DNA from: Ferdinandcohnia sp047246645
Lineage (GTDB): Bacteria > Bacillota > Bacilli > Bacillales > Bacillaceae_L
Direction: 5' to 3'
Assembly (NCBI RefSeq): GCF_047246645.1
Contig: NZ_JBFOKR010000008.1
Coordinates: forward strand, 1-64,000
DNA length: 64,000 nucleotides
In this document: positions 26,124 through 34,818 of the stretch, in pieces
How positions within the stretch are numbered: the stretch's first letter is position 1
Layout: each line of letters opens with the position of its first letter
Notes under the pieces: generated by a model
Database searches by the model: none
The model's input: the letters and a program-made list of their open reading frames with translations, nothing else
Told to the model about the DNA's origin: nothing
Made by a program: the position numbers and the translations under genes

Positions 26124-26981
26124 CTATTCAAGTGCTGCTGCTCCACCAACAATTTCCGTAATCTCTTGCGTAATTGCAGCTTGACGAGCACGGTTATATT
26201 GAAGGCTAAGGGAATTAATTAATTCCTTCGCATTATCAGTAGCATTTTTCATTGCTGTCATACGAGCAGCGTGTTCACTTGCTTTACCATCTAGGAGTGC
26301 ACCATAGATGAGACTTTCAGCATACTGAGGTAGCAGAACTTCAAGAATTTCCTCTTGTGAAGGTTCAAATTCATAGGAAGTTCTCTTATCATTAGCAGAG
26401 ATATCTGTTAATGGTAATAATTTTTTCTCGGTTACATCATGTTGAATTGCACTTACAAAGTGGTTATACCACATGTAAAGCTCATCATATGTCTCGTCCT
26501 GGAACATATTTACTGCGTTATTTGCAATTTCTTTAATCTCGGCAAAAGATGGTTGATCTGATAAACCAACGATTTCTAGAGAAACAGAAATTCCACGTTT
26601 TACGAAAAAGTCTCGTGCTACACGTCCAAGCGCAATAACTGTATACTCATCTGCGCTTTTATGACGCTTCTGCATCATTTGATAAGCACCACGAAGTACG
26701 TTACTGTTATAGGCACCTGCTAAACCACGGTCTGACGTAATAACGATATAAGCAGTCTTTTTAACAGGTCTACTTATTAGCATTGGATGATTCGCATCAG
26801 TGCTACCAGCTGCAATATTTGCAACGACCTCTTGTATTTTTTCCATATAAGGAACAAACGATTTCGCATTCGATTCAGCACGACTAAATTTAGAGGCTGA
26901 TACCATCTCCATCGCTTTTGTAATTTGACTCGTCTTTTTTGTTGACGTAATTCTCGTTTTAATATCACGTAAGGATGCCAA
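26124..26981 (-). CDS. atpG: ATP synthase F1 gamma subunit
   Basis: The central rotor shaft, 285 residues. The N-terminal helix is RDIKTRITSTKKTSQITKAM and the C-terminal helix is SLQYNRARQAAITQEITEIVGGA, both diagnostic. The start is TTG at 26981 with AAGGTGG upstream. It is 359 bp from atpA because of a repeat insertion. Confidence 0.97.
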   Translation of the reverse strand: MASLRDIKTRITSTKKTSQITKAMEMVSASKFSRAESNAKSFVPYMEKIQEVVANIAAGSTDANHPMLISRPVKKTAYIVITSDRGLAGAYNSNVLRGAYQMMQKRHKSADEYTVIALGRVARDFFVKRGISVSLEIVGLSDQPSFAEIKEIANNAVNMFQDETYDELYMWYNHFVSAIQHDVTEKKLLPLTDISANDKRTSYEFEPSQEEILEVLLPQYAESLIYGALLDGKASEHAARMTAMKNATDNAKELINSLSLQYNRARQAAITQEITEIVGGAAALE

Positions 26982-27078
26982 AGGTTCTCACCACCTTTTT
27001 TGATCAAATGCGCCTTGGCGTATTTTTTCAGATAAGCGACGAGCTTAAGCACGTCGCTTCATTTATATTAATTGTGTC
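26982..27078. repeat. family E repeat fragment between atpA and atpG
   Basis: GATCAAATGCGCCTTGGCGTATTTT (27001-27025, given here only as the family E left palindrome) matches the copies at 31935 and 56535, but the rest of family E is missing. It is followed by GCGACG and CGTCGC inverted repeats around 27037-27055. Confidence 0.55.
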
Positions 27079-27131
27079 CAGCTTCAGCTCCCAACGACTA
27101 GCGAGACTTCCCTCACCCTCCGTACGACGAC

Positions 27132-27184
27132 GCACAGGATGTGCTAGTAAGGCTAGCGCACAGGACGTGCGCTCACCTAGCCTT
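27132..27184 (+). repeat. covarying two-hairpin motif, copy 3
   Basis: Hairpin 1 is GCAC-AGGAT-GTGC (27132-27144). Hairpin 2 has outer stem AAGGCTAG (27149-27156) with CTAGCCTT (27177-27184), enclosing GCGCAC-AGGAC-GTGCGC (27156-27172). The stems differ from copies 1 and 2 on both sides, with pairing kept. Confidence 0.75.
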
Positions 27185-27239
27185 GAAAGTCAACATCGAC
27201 TCACTTCGTTCATCGTGTTTCCTTTATCTCTGCGGATGA

Positions 27240-27297
27240 ACACAGACTAAGTTCGCCACGTCCTGTGGCAACGTCTGTGTGACCCACATCGTGTGGG
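27240..27297 (-). repeat. covarying two-hairpin motif, copy 4, reversed
   Basis: Outer stem ACACAGAC (27240-27247) with GTCTGTGT (27273-27280), enclosing GCCAC-GTCCT-GTGGC (27255-27269), the reverse complement of the AGGAC loop. The accompanying small hairpin CCCAC-ATCGT-GTGGG (27283-27297) is on the expected side for a reversed copy. Confidence 0.7.
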
Positions 27298-27340
27298 CCT
27301 CAGTCCGTACGTCGTTAAACGGTCGCTTCAGCATTTCGTT

Positions 27341-28849
27341 TTACTCAGAAACTGCAAATGTCTTTTTGAAGTCATTGATCGCAGAAGCGAATGCTTCGTC
27401 TTCTGGAAGTTTTCCAGTAGATTTGATATGATCAAAGATTTCTTTACGGTTATGATCTAACCATACATAGTACTCTTGCTCGAAGCGAGAGATATCTTCT
27501 ACTGGGATATCATCTAAGAAACCACGAGTTAATGCATATAGAATTGCAACTTGCTTTTCTACTGCTAATGGCTTGTTTAGACCTTGTTTTAGTACTTCAA
27601 CTGTACGAGCACCACGGTTAAGTTTAGCTTGAGTAGCTTTATCTAGATCTGAACCGAACTGTGCGAATGCTTCTAACTCACGGTAAGAAGCTAGGTCAAG
27701 ACGCAGCGTTCCTGATACCTTTTTCATCGCACCGATTTGTGCAGATCCACCAACACGTGATACAGATAAACCTGCGTTAACGGCAGGACGTACACCTGAG
27801 AAGAACAAGTCTGATTGTAAGAAGATTTGTCCGTCAGTAATCGAAATTACGTTTGTTGGAATATATGCAGATACGTCACCAGCTTGCGTTTCAATGAACG
27901 GTAAAGCTGTTAATGAACCTCCGCCTTTTGCGTCAGAAAGCTTAGCTGCACGCTCAAGTAAACGGCTGTGTAGGTAGAATACATCCCCTGGATAAGCTTC
28001 ACGACCTGGAGGACGACGTAGTAATAGTGAAAGTTCACGGTATGCAGATGCTTGTTTTGTTAAGTCATCATACACTACTAAAACGTGCTTGCCATTGTAC
28101 ATGAATTCTTCACCCATTGTTACACCAGCATAAGGAGCCAGGAATAATAATGGAGCAGGTTGTGATGCAGAAGCAGTCACAACGATTGTGTAATCTAATG
28201 CACCGTTTTTACGTAAAGTTTCAACAACACCACGTACTGTTGATTCTTTTTGTCCGATCGCAACATAGATACAAACCATATTTTCGTTCTTTTGGTTAAG
28301 GATTGTATCGATTGCAACAGACGTTTTACCTGTTTGACGGTCACCGATGATTAATTCACGTTGACCACGACCAATTGGAATTAAAGCGTCAATCGCTTTG
28401 ATACCAGTTTGTAGTGGTTCATGAACAGATTTACGGTCCATGATACCAGGTGCTGGACTTTCGATTGGACGAGTTTTTGTAGTTTCGATTGGACCAAGAC
28501 CATCAACTGGTTGTCCTAGAGAGTTTACAACACGGCCGATCAATGCTTCACCAACTGGAACCTCCATGATACGTCCTGTACGACGTACTTCGTCACCTTC
28601 ACGGATATCAGTGAAAGGACCAAGGATGATAATACCAACGTTGTTTTCTTCAAGGTTTTGTGCCATACCCATGACACCATTTGAAAATTCAACAAGTTCT
28701 CCAGCCATGACATTGTCGAGGCCATGAGCACGTGCGATACCGTCACCAACACTGATAACCGTACCTACCTCGCTCACTTTAACTTCAGACTGATAGTTTT
28801 CAATTTGCTTTTTTATCAGCGCACTAATTTCTTCAGCTTTGATGCTCAT
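27341..28849 (-). CDS. atpA: ATP synthase F1 alpha subunit
   Basis: The non-catalytic nucleotide-binding subunit, 502 residues. It has Walker A GDRQTGKTS, the arginine-finger region SGVRPAVNAGLSVSRVGGSAQ and the N terminus MSIKAEEISALIKKQIENYQ. I use the ATG at 28849, after AGGGGTG; a GTG three codons upstream overlaps the ribosome site. Confidence 0.98.
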   Translation of the reverse strand: MSIKAEEISALIKKQIENYQSEVKVSEVGTVISVGDGIARAHGLDNVMAGELVEFSNGVMGMAQNLEENNVGIIILGPFTDIREGDEVRRTGRIMEVPVGEALIGRVVNSLGQPVDGLGPIETTKTRPIESPAPGIMDRKSVHEPLQTGIKAIDALIPIGRGQRELIIGDRQTGKTSVAIDTILNQKNENMVCIYVAIGQKESTVRGVVETLRKNGALDYTIVVTASASQPAPLLFLAPYAGVTMGEEFMYNGKHVLVVYDDLTKQASAYRELSLLLRRPPGREAYPGDVFYLHSRLLERAAKLSDAKGGGSLTALPFIETQAGDVSAYIPTNVISITDGQIFLQSDLFFSGVRPAVNAGLSVSRVGGSAQIGAMKKVSGTLRLDLASYRELEAFAQFGSDLDKATQAKLNRGARTVEVLKQGLNKPLAVEKQVAILYALTRGFLDDIPVEDISRFEQEYYVWLDHNRKEIFDHIKSTGKLPEDEAFASAINDFKKTFAVSE

Positions 28850-28867
28850 GAATTTCACCCCTATCTT

Positions 28868-29404
28868 TTAGCGGATAAGTTCACGCTCTAAGCGTTCTAA
28901 CTTACCTTTTACGCTTCCATCATATATACGATTTCCAATTCGCAGCTTAACGCCACCAATTAGACTAGAATCTACTACGTTTTGAATACGTAATGAACGT
29001 TTACCAATTTTGCTAGCAAACACTGTTGAAAGACCTGTTTCTTCATCTTTTGTTAATGGACGAACTGAGTAAACAGTCGCTTCCGCAATGCCTTTCTCAT
29101 CGTTTACTAATGCAACAAACTCATCAGCAACATCAGCAATGATGTCTTCACGATGACGATCAATTAAGATATACAAAGTATTTAGCGTCATCTGAGAAAA
29201 ACCAGCAAAGGCTTCTGTTACAATTGATTTTTTACTTTCAACTGTGAGTTTAGGATTTTTCAAGACATTTTGAAAGTCTTCATTATTTGAAAACACTTGT
29301 TTAACAGTGCGAATTTCTTCCTCGAACTGATCAAGTGCATTTTGTTCTTTTGCTACTTGAAAAAGAGCTACTGCATATCGTTTTGCTACGATTCCTTTGC
29401 TCAT
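28868..29404 (-). CDS. atpH: ATP synthase F1 delta subunit
   Basis: The stator subunit linking F1 alpha to the b dimer, 178 residues. Features are RYAVALFQVAKEQNALDQFEEE and the C-terminal DSSLIGGVKLRIGNRIYDGS. Its ATG overlaps the atpF stop by 4 nt. Confidence 0.96.
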   Translation of the reverse strand: MSKGIVAKRYAVALFQVAKEQNALDQFEEEIRTVKQVFSNNEDFQNVLKNPKLTVESKKSIVTEAFAGFSQMTLNTLYILIDRHREDIIADVADEFVALVNDEKGIAEATVYSVRPLTKDEETGLSTVFASKIGKRSLRIQNVVDSSLIGGVKLRIGNRIYDGSVKGKLERLERELIR

Positions 29405-29934
29405 CGCCCTTCTCCTACCTCTTGAATATATTCGTTAATTAACTTCTCTTGATCTGCAAGGCTAAGTTCCTTTTCAATCACTTTAGAAGCAACTAACACT
29501 GATAGTGAAGCAACTTGTTCGCGTAAAGCTGTAACTGCTTGTTCTTTTTCTTGAACAATCTCAAGTTTTGCAGCTTCCTTAAGACGGTTTGCTTCTTCAC
29601 GAGCAGCTTGGATAATGCCTTCTTTCTGCTCTTCACCTAATTTACGTGCATTTTCGATTAACTCAGCAGCTTCTGAACGTGACTTCTTTAAGAATTCGCG
29701 TTGCTCTTCTGCAAGTTTTTTCGCTTCTTGATGGTTTTTTTCAGCCGCACCGATTTCATTTGCAATGTGTTCTTCACGTTGCTTCATGATACCCATTAAT
29801 GGACCGAATGCAAATTTACGAAGTAATGCAAGAAGGACGATAAATACTAGTAATTGGAAAATAATGTCTCCAAGGTTTACAAGCGGCTCATCATGTCCTG
29901 CTGCAGCACCTAAAACTAAAAGATCTATCAACAC
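29401..29934 (-). CDS. atpF: ATP synthase Fo b subunit
   Basis: The stator stalk, 177 residues: one N-terminal membrane helix (about 24-42), then a long charged coiled coil rich in E, K, A and Q. The start is GTG at 29934, 9 nt after AAAGGAG. An ATG 3 nt upstream is out of frame. Confidence 0.95.
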   Translation of the reverse strand: MLIDLLVLGAAAGHDEPLVNLGDIIFQLLVFIVLLALLRKFAFGPLMGIMKQREEHIANEIGAAEKNHQEAKKLAEEQREFLKKSRSEAAELIENARKLGEEQKEGIIQAAREEANRLKEAAKLEIVQEKEQAVTALREQVASLSVLVASKVIEKELSLADQEKLINEYIQEVGEGR

Positions 29935-30079
29935 CCATATTCACTCCTTTCAGAGTTCCAATCATTGATGGAAGTCCCTAAATTCAGCTTCTATTCGAGG
30001 TAACGCAATTAGTAGATTTCTCTGCAAATCACTTACCTCTACTCTATAAAAAACACGTATTGTTTAATAACTACAAAGG

Positions 30080-30115
30080 AATGGCGAAGGTTCTCTTGGA
30101 ATGATCTTCGCCATT
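30080..30115 (-). other. 10-bp hairpin between atpE and atpF
   Basis: AATGGCGAAG (30080-30089) and CTTCGCCATT (30106-30115) form a perfect stem with a 16-nt loop, without a T-run. It lies 74 bp past the atpE stop. A stabilising 3' structure for an atpE-containing transcript is a reasonable inference, because the c subunit is needed in excess. Confidence 0.55.
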
Positions 30116-30188
30116 TTGTTACTACAGATTTACCAATCTTCTAGAAACTAGGTTCAAAGAATGATGACTCTGCCAGAGAAATTCTATC

Positions 30189-30407
30189 TTATGAGTTAGC
30201 GCCGAATACCATGAACGCGATAACTACTGCGATGATAGGAATCGCCTCAACTAACGCAACCCCGATGAACATAGTAGTTTGAAGCATACCTTTTGCTTCT
30301 GGTTGACGAGCCATGCCCTCAACTGTACGTGATACGATAAGACCGTTACCAATACCAGCACCTAGTGCTGCTAAACCAATTGCAATTGCTGCTGCTAATA
30401 AACCCAT
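30189..30407 (-). CDS. atpE: ATP synthase Fo c subunit
   Basis: The proteolipid of the rotor ring, 72 residues and two helices joined by the polar RQPE loop (about 34-37). The proton-binding carboxylate is Glu54 in ALVEAIPII. The glycine pattern in helix 1 (AAIAIGLAALGAGIGNG) is not the Ala-rich form seen in extreme alkaliphiles. The ATG follows AGGAGG. Confidence 0.97.
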   Translation of the reverse strand: MGLLAAAIAIGLAALGAGIGNGLIVSRTVEGMARQPEAKGMLQTTMFIGVALVEAIPIIAVVIAFMVFGANS

Positions 30408-30458
30408 TGAAAAAGTCCTCCTTTAATTGTATAAAAAATTATTTAGTAATTATTTTTG

Positions 30459-30483
30459 TGTCCAAAAAGTGTCTTTCTGGACA
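30459..30483 (-). other. hairpin between atpB and atpE
   Basis: TGTCCA (30459-30464) and TGGACA (30478-30483) form a 6-bp stem with a 13-nt loop, about 50 nt upstream of atpE. It might influence atpE translation; this is inference. Confidence 0.3.
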
Positions 30484-30494
30484 AGGTGTTTATT

Positions 30495-31229
30495 TTAATG
30501 GTCATGGCTCACTTTATGAGACATATAAACCATTGTTAACATAACGAAAATATACGCTTGGATGGCACCAACAAAGATACTAAATCCTTGCCATGCTAGC
30601 ATCGGAATAAATGCACCGATTGAACCAAGGATACCACTTAGGATACTATCACCATAACCACTCACTGCCATTCCAGCTATTAAACCTAGCAAAATTTCAC
30701 CTGCATAGATGTTACCAAATAGACGGAGACCGAGAGTAAGAGTGTTAGCAAACTCTTCAATAATCTTTAATGGGAACATAAATGACATTGGCTTAAAGAA
30801 ATCTTTACCGTATTCCTTTGCGCCTTTCATCTTAATTCCATAATAATGTGACAATCCAACAACCATAACAGCTAGTGTTAATGTAAGGGTTGGATCTGCA
30901 GTTGGAGATTTCCACCATAATTCGTGGCCAACTATAACTGCGAACGGTAATCCTAACATGTTTGAAACAAAGATATACATTAATAATGTAATCCCTAATG
31001 TTAAGAAGCGTCCTCCTGTTTTCCAGTCCATCGTACTACCTACGATTCCCTTTACGAAATCCATAACCCATTCCATAAAGTTTTGAACGCCAGTTGGCTT
31101 CATCGCTAGAGTACGAGTTCCCAGTACAGCGATAATGAATACAATTACACTTGCAATTGTGATCATTAACATGTTTGATAGGTTAAAATAAAGTCCTAAA
31201 AATTCTCTAGTAGGAGCTTCGTGACCCAA
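30495..31229 (-). CDS. atpB: ATP synthase Fo a subunit
   Basis: The proton half-channel subunit, 244 residues and about five or six helices. The essential Arg is in FANTLTLGLRLFGNIYAGE. The start is TTG at 31229 with AGAGGTG about 7 nt upstream; no better start is present. Confidence 0.96.
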   Translation of the reverse strand: MGHEAPTREFLGLYFNLSNMLMITIASVIVFIIAVLGTRTLAMKPTGVQNFMEWVMDFVKGIVGSTMDWKTGGRFLTLGITLLMYIFVSNMLGLPFAVIVGHELWWKSPTADPTLTLTLAVMVVGLSHYYGIKMKGAKEYGKDFFKPMSFMFPLKIIEEFANTLTLGLRLFGNIYAGEILLGLIAGMAVSGYGDSILSGILGSIGAFIPMLAWQGFSIFVGAIQAYIFVMLTMVYMSHKVSHDH

Positions 31230-31301
31230 CAGTATTCACCTCTCTTCCCATTTGTTCAGCTCGGCGCTGACATGAAATGGTCATTGCGCTTTTGCTTAAG
31301 T

Positions 31302-31670
31302 CTATTTACGAAATTGTTGAAAAAAGAAATCTATCATAATGACGAAATAACACGTCATTAATCCCATAATTGTACTGCCAAGGTGAAACTGCTCTGGATA
31401 TTCCATTACGATTAACACCGCTAGACCTGCAACTGCCATTCTAGATACTGACCCGAGTGAACGAACCTTGCGTCCCTCATCTACAGCCTGACTAAATTGC
31501 TTGTTTTTTCGAACCAAGGAAAATAGTATGTAGAGGCTTCCTACTGTTCCGAGGAACAAACCTAAGAAGATAGATTGGTATGCCGTAAATCCCCTGCCTA
31601 ATGCGTAAATCGCCAGCAAAAAGAATATATATTTACGATACCTCGTAAACGCTTCGGATAAATCATGCAT
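31302..31670 (-). CDS. atpI: ATP synthase subunit I (AtpI)
   Basis: A 122-residue protein with four predicted membrane helices. Family members assist c-ring assembly or Mg2+ handling in some bacteria. It is 6 bp after the atpZ-type gene and before atpB, the usual place. Confidence 0.88.
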   Translation of the reverse strand: MHDLSEAFTRYRKYIFFLLAIYALGRGFTAYQSIFLGLFLGTVGSLYILFSLVRKNKQFSQAVDEGRKVRSLGSVSRMAVAGLAVLIVMEYPEQFHLGSTIMGLMTCYFVIMIDFFFQQFRK

Positions 31671-31676
31671 ATCAAG

Positions 31677-31898
31677 TTAATCTCCCGAGAAATAGTGGTT
31701 GACTAGGCGTAGTGTTGCATACACTCCTGTAGCTAGTCCTAATAGAAGGCCGATAATTAAAAACAGCGGTTCGGTGTCTAGTGTCCGATCAATCCATCTA
31801 CCGAGGAAAATGCCTACTAGAATTGATCCAACGAGTTGAGATAGAATACCAGACATGAGCGCATAGGCTCGTATAGGATATTTATCGTTTTTACGCAT
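31677..31898 (-). CDS. atpZ: AtpZ/AtpI family small membrane protein
   Basis: 73 residues with two membrane helices (about 10-30 and 40-65), the GRWIDRTLDTEPLFLIIGLLLG pattern and a short polar tail. First gene of the atp operon. The start is the ATG at 31898 with GAGGA upstream; an ATG two codons earlier (31904) abuts the ribosome site. Confidence 0.85.
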   Translation of the reverse strand: MRKNDKYPIRAYALMSGILSQLVGSILVGIFLGRWIDRTLDTEPLFLIIGLLLGLATGVYATLRLVNHYFSGD

Positions 31899-31924
31899 CC
31901 GCATTCCTCACTTCAGCGTGAAAA

Positions 31925-32051
31925 ATAGGTTATCAAATACGCCTTGGCGTATTTGCGCCCGGATTTTATCGAGCTTGCTCGATAAATATCATTTGAAAAT
32001 CCGTGGCATCCGCCGGTGGCTTTAACTGAATTCAGCTAAAATTCAACCTAT
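31925..32051. repeat. family E structured repeat in the atp leader
   Basis: The ends ATAGGTT (31925-31931) and AACCTAT (32045-32051) pair. Inside are AAATACGCC-TT-GGCGTATTT (31935-31954) and TTATCGAGC-TT-GCTCGATAA (31966-31985), then GCATCCGCCGGTGGCTTTAA. A related copy is at about 56531-56750. It lies between the atp promoter and the first gene, so it is transcribed. Confidence 0.7.
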
Positions 32052-32424
32052 ATTGATATCGGATATCGTTAATTTTACCTCATCAAATATAGATGTGAGA
32101 GATTAATGTGCTGAATGAAGTTAAACAATCAGAAAATACTTAATATTACAAGTAATTTCTTATATGAAAACCTTCTCATTTATATCCTTTGTAAGCATAC
32201 AATAGGCACATTTTAATGTCAATTGTTTGCAGTGAAAAAGTTCACACTCTCAGAATTGATTTTCCCTATATTTCATATGGTTTTATTTTACCAAAATGTC
32301 AGTGTTTTCAATAAGTACTATCAACGTAGTATTTATCATAGGTTTTTAGATGTTCACAAAACTTTCACATTTGTAAAATTTTATTTTTATTAACTAAAGC
32401 CTGTACTAGTAACAAAAAGAAAAA
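32052..32424. other. atp upstream region
   Basis: An AT-rich non-coding stretch between the protease terminator and the family E repeat. Apart from the atp promoter near 32194-32222 I see nothing. Confidence 0.5.
32194..32222 (-). promoter_or_regulatory. candidate sigma-A promoter of the atp operon
   Basis: TTGACA (rc of 32217-32222), a 17-nt spacer and TATGCT (rc of 32194-32199) on the minus strand. The consensus -35 and ideal spacing support it. It implies a leader of nearly 300 nt containing the family E repeat. Confidence 0.65.
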
Positions 32425-32440
32425 CCACTATCTCTAGTGG
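32418..32440 (-). terminator. terminator of the protease gene
   Basis: CCACTA (32425-32430) and TAGTGG (32435-32440) pair with loop TCTC and TTTTTC follows on the minus strand. The protease stop codon lies within the hairpin. Confidence 0.8.
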
Positions 32441-34677
32441 CTTCCTATCATCGTGTCATCAAAGATGATTTCCGTTTCAAGTATATCCTCTTTACCTGCC
32501 TTTTTCACAAATATCACCGCTTTATAAATTCCGTTGAGATTTCGTTCTTTTCGATTTACTTCCTTTTCTACCAATCCCCTCGAAACATTTCGTTCCCAGT
32601 CAAGAAATTCAACGAAGCGTAATGTATCCGGATCATATAATGCAATCCCATATTCATCCGCACCTCCAGGTAAATACATTTCATACCGGAAAGTGTCTTT
32701 TTTATCGCCTTTACCAAACTGGAATCCCATGATTCTCGGGTAATCTGGCTCTTCTATTACATACATATATGGGATGTGAATTCTATTTTCTCCTTCGGTA
32801 ATGTATAAATATCCATAATGTAATCCCGCACCGATAACACCAGGCGTTATTTCTACCTTAAACGTAATTTTCTTTTTCTTATTTGGTTCGATTAGAAATG
32901 AGGTTGGAAATTCCCATTGCAGGCCATTTATCTTTTTAGGGATTTCAAAGGAATAATGCTTTGTCTCTTTAGATTGATTATCAATGGTGATACTGATTTT
33001 TTTCTCTATTCTCTGATTTTCATGATGATACATTCCCATCGTGAAGGAACTTGGGTACACAAGCGTGGTTGCATGGATGGCTTCATGCAGTTGTATTCTC
33101 CCTGCACCTTGTTCATAAGGTTTATATAAACTCCCGTCTTCTTTTTCTAATAAACGGGCTGTATTCATTAGTGCAGCTTTGATTTGTTCCGGTGTCCACT
33201 CTGGATGTGCTTGCTTTAATAAGGCACTGGCTCCTGCAACATGTGGAGCAGCCATACTTGTCCCTTGCATCTCCATATACCCTTTTGGAATCGTACTTTC
33301 AATCGCAACACCTGGTGCGACAACGTCAGGCTTAATTTCCCATGTATGTGTAACAGGACCTCTTGAACTAAATTGTGCTAATGAATCCGCTTGTTGTTGA
33401 TATGATGTTTTTAAAAGTGGTTTCTTCTTTTTTAGTAATTTCTTTATCCATTCGCCGTCTTCTTTAGAAATTGAAGCTACAGGTATTGGAAGCTGAGTTT
33501 CCATTGTACCTTCGAAGTTGCCCTCGGTGTTGTTGTAAATTAAAACAGCTACCGCTCCCGCCTTAAACGCCTTAATAGCCTTATCGGTAAAAGTAATCTC
33601 TCCGCGCTCCATGAGTGCAATTTTGTTTTTGGCGTTTGGAAAGGTCTTTTCGGTGCCAAGGCCCGCTTCAACTAAGTGGTACTGCTTAGTAAGCTTCCAC
33701 GGCTTTGAACCTTGGAGTGTTTGAAGTTGAATCTTTTTATCTTCAAGACCAGCAGTTAGATACGGAATCTTTAAAGGTGGTGTCGATGCGCCAACAGATA
33801 TTGCTTTTGAAGAAGTACCAGGTGATCCCACCGTCCACACATTTGGGCCTGAATTTCCACTGGAAGTGACTGAAACAATTCCCTTCTCTGTCGCCTTATC
33901 CAATGCAAGACTAGTTGGCCAATCGGGACCGTTTATCGTATTTCCAAGCGAAAGGTTAATCACATCTACTTTATCCTCAATGGCTTTGTCAATCGCAGCA
34001 ATGACTTGCTCTGACGTACCCATTCCCCCCGGACCTAACGCCCGGTATCCGATAATTTCCGCTTCAGGAGCAACACCCCTCACTTTACCATTTGCCGCAA
34101 TAATACCGGCAACATGTGTACCATGCATTGTAGATCGTCCAACGACCCCTTTCGTTTCCATCGGGTCTGAATCCCCATCTACAAGGTCATAGCCACCTCC
34201 AAAATTACGGCGCAAGTCAGGATGCGTATAATCTACACCTGTATCAATAACCCCAACCTTAACTCCTTTTCCGGTTAAACGGTGATCTTTTTTATCAAAA
34301 TGCCCCCTTATATCATCACCACCGATAAATGGAACACTCTCCTCAATTGAGACCTTATAGGTTGAAACAGGAGAGCTGTGCTGAACGCCTTTTTCTTTCT
34401 TTAGAGCTTGAAGTTCACGTCTCTTCCCTGTTGCAGAAAAACCAGTAAACACATGTTTATAAACATGATTAATTTCAATCGATGGATACTTTTGCTTTGT
34501 TACCTCAACTATGGATTCGAATTGGTCTGGTTCGGTGATCACAATCTCATGAACAACTTCTTCTAAATCCTCTTTCGGTAAAGGAGGCCGGTTTGGAAAT
34601 TCGGCAGCATGAGCAAAAGCACTTGATGTCATAAAAAGTAGTAAACACACACACACTGCTAAAATTCGTTGAAACAA
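32434..34677 (-). CDS. secreted subtilisin-like serine protease (Vpr-like)
   Basis: About 747 residues. A signal peptide (FQRILAVCVCLLLFMTSSAFA, cleavage near AHA-AEF) is followed by an inhibitor-like propeptide (about 45-115). The S8 catalytic triad is Asp in VIDTGVDYTHPDL, His in HGTHVAGI, and Ser in GTSMAAPHVAG; the oxyanion Asn is in SSGNSGPN. A PA insert lies between His and Ser (MERGEITFTDKAIKAFKAGA). It resembles B. subtilis Vpr, with a C-terminal beta-rich domain. I place the start at TTG 34677 after GAGGTGG; the coding could begin three codons earlier. Confidence 0.9.
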   Translation of the reverse strand: MFQRILAVCVCLLLFMTSSAFAHAAEFPNRPPLPKEDLEEVVHEIVITEPDQFESIVEVTKQKYPSIEINHVYKHVFTGFSATGKRRELQALKKEKGVQHSSPVSTYKVSIEESVPFIGGDDIRGHFDKKDHRLTGKGVKVGVIDTGVDYTHPDLRRNFGGGYDLVDGDSDPMETKGVVGRSTMHGTHVAGIIAANGKVRGVAPEAEIIGYRALGPGGMGTSEQVIAAIDKAIEDKVDVINLSLGNTINGPDWPTSLALDKATEKGIVSVTSSGNSGPNVWTVGSPGTSSKAISVGASTPPLKIPYLTAGLEDKKIQLQTLQGSKPWKLTKQYHLVEAGLGTEKTFPNAKNKIALMERGEITFTDKAIKAFKAGAVAVLIYNNTEGNFEGTMETQLPIPVASISKEDGEWIKKLLKKKKPLLKTSYQQQADSLAQFSSRGPVTHTWEIKPDVVAPGVAIESTIPKGYMEMQGTSMAAPHVAGASALLKQAHPEWTPEQIKAALMNTARLLEKEDGSLYKPYEQGAGRIQLHEAIHATTLVYPSSFTMGMYHHENQRIEKKISITIDNQSKETKHYSFEIPKKINGLQWEFPTSFLIEPNKKKKITFKVEITPGVIGAGLHYGYLYITEGENRIHIPYMYVIEEPDYPRIMGFQFGKGDKKDTFRYEMYLPGGADEYGIALYDPDTLRFVEFLDWERNVSRGLVEKEVNRKERNLNGIYKAVIFVKKAGKEDILETEIIFDDTMIGSH

Positions 34678-34713
34678 AAAAACCACCTCTTTGAGATATC
34701 ATCCCTCAAAAGG
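34677..34713 (-). terminator. terminator-like hairpin overlapping the protease start
   Basis: On the minus strand CCACCTTTTGAG pairs with CTCAAAGAGGTGG (one bulge) and seven T follow. The 3' arm contains the protease ribosome site GAGGTGG and the T-run forms its first codons. It may be the terminator of upp, an attenuator, or both. Confidence 0.6.
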
Positions 34714-34736
34714 TGGCTTCCTATGAACAAAAATTG

Positions 34737-34812
34737 TATCCGAAAGTGTCCGCCTGGGGTGGATAAATCGGATCATTTGTATTTCTGTGGTGCCTGACAC
34801 CTTAGAAATACA
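34737..34812 (-). repeat. family C REP-like repeat
   Basis: The core GGTGCCTGACACC is at 34789-34801, with the ATTTGTATTTCTG flank, GGTGGATAA and the GTCCGCCTGGGGTGG segment shared with the copies at 42235 and 46802. It is between upp and the protease gene. Confidence 0.7.
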
Positions 34813-34818
34813 TGCAGC

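Larger units (their letters stand above)
27079..27338 (+). repeat. CAGCTTCAGC...CAGCATTTCG element in the atp operon
   Basis: A 260-bp element with the same ends as 3573-3922, lying 2 bp from the atpA stop. It has two copies of the two-hairpin motif in opposite orientations: 27132-27184 and 27240-27297. No frame is coding and no T-run terminator is seen, so read-through to atpG is expected. Confidence 0.75.
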
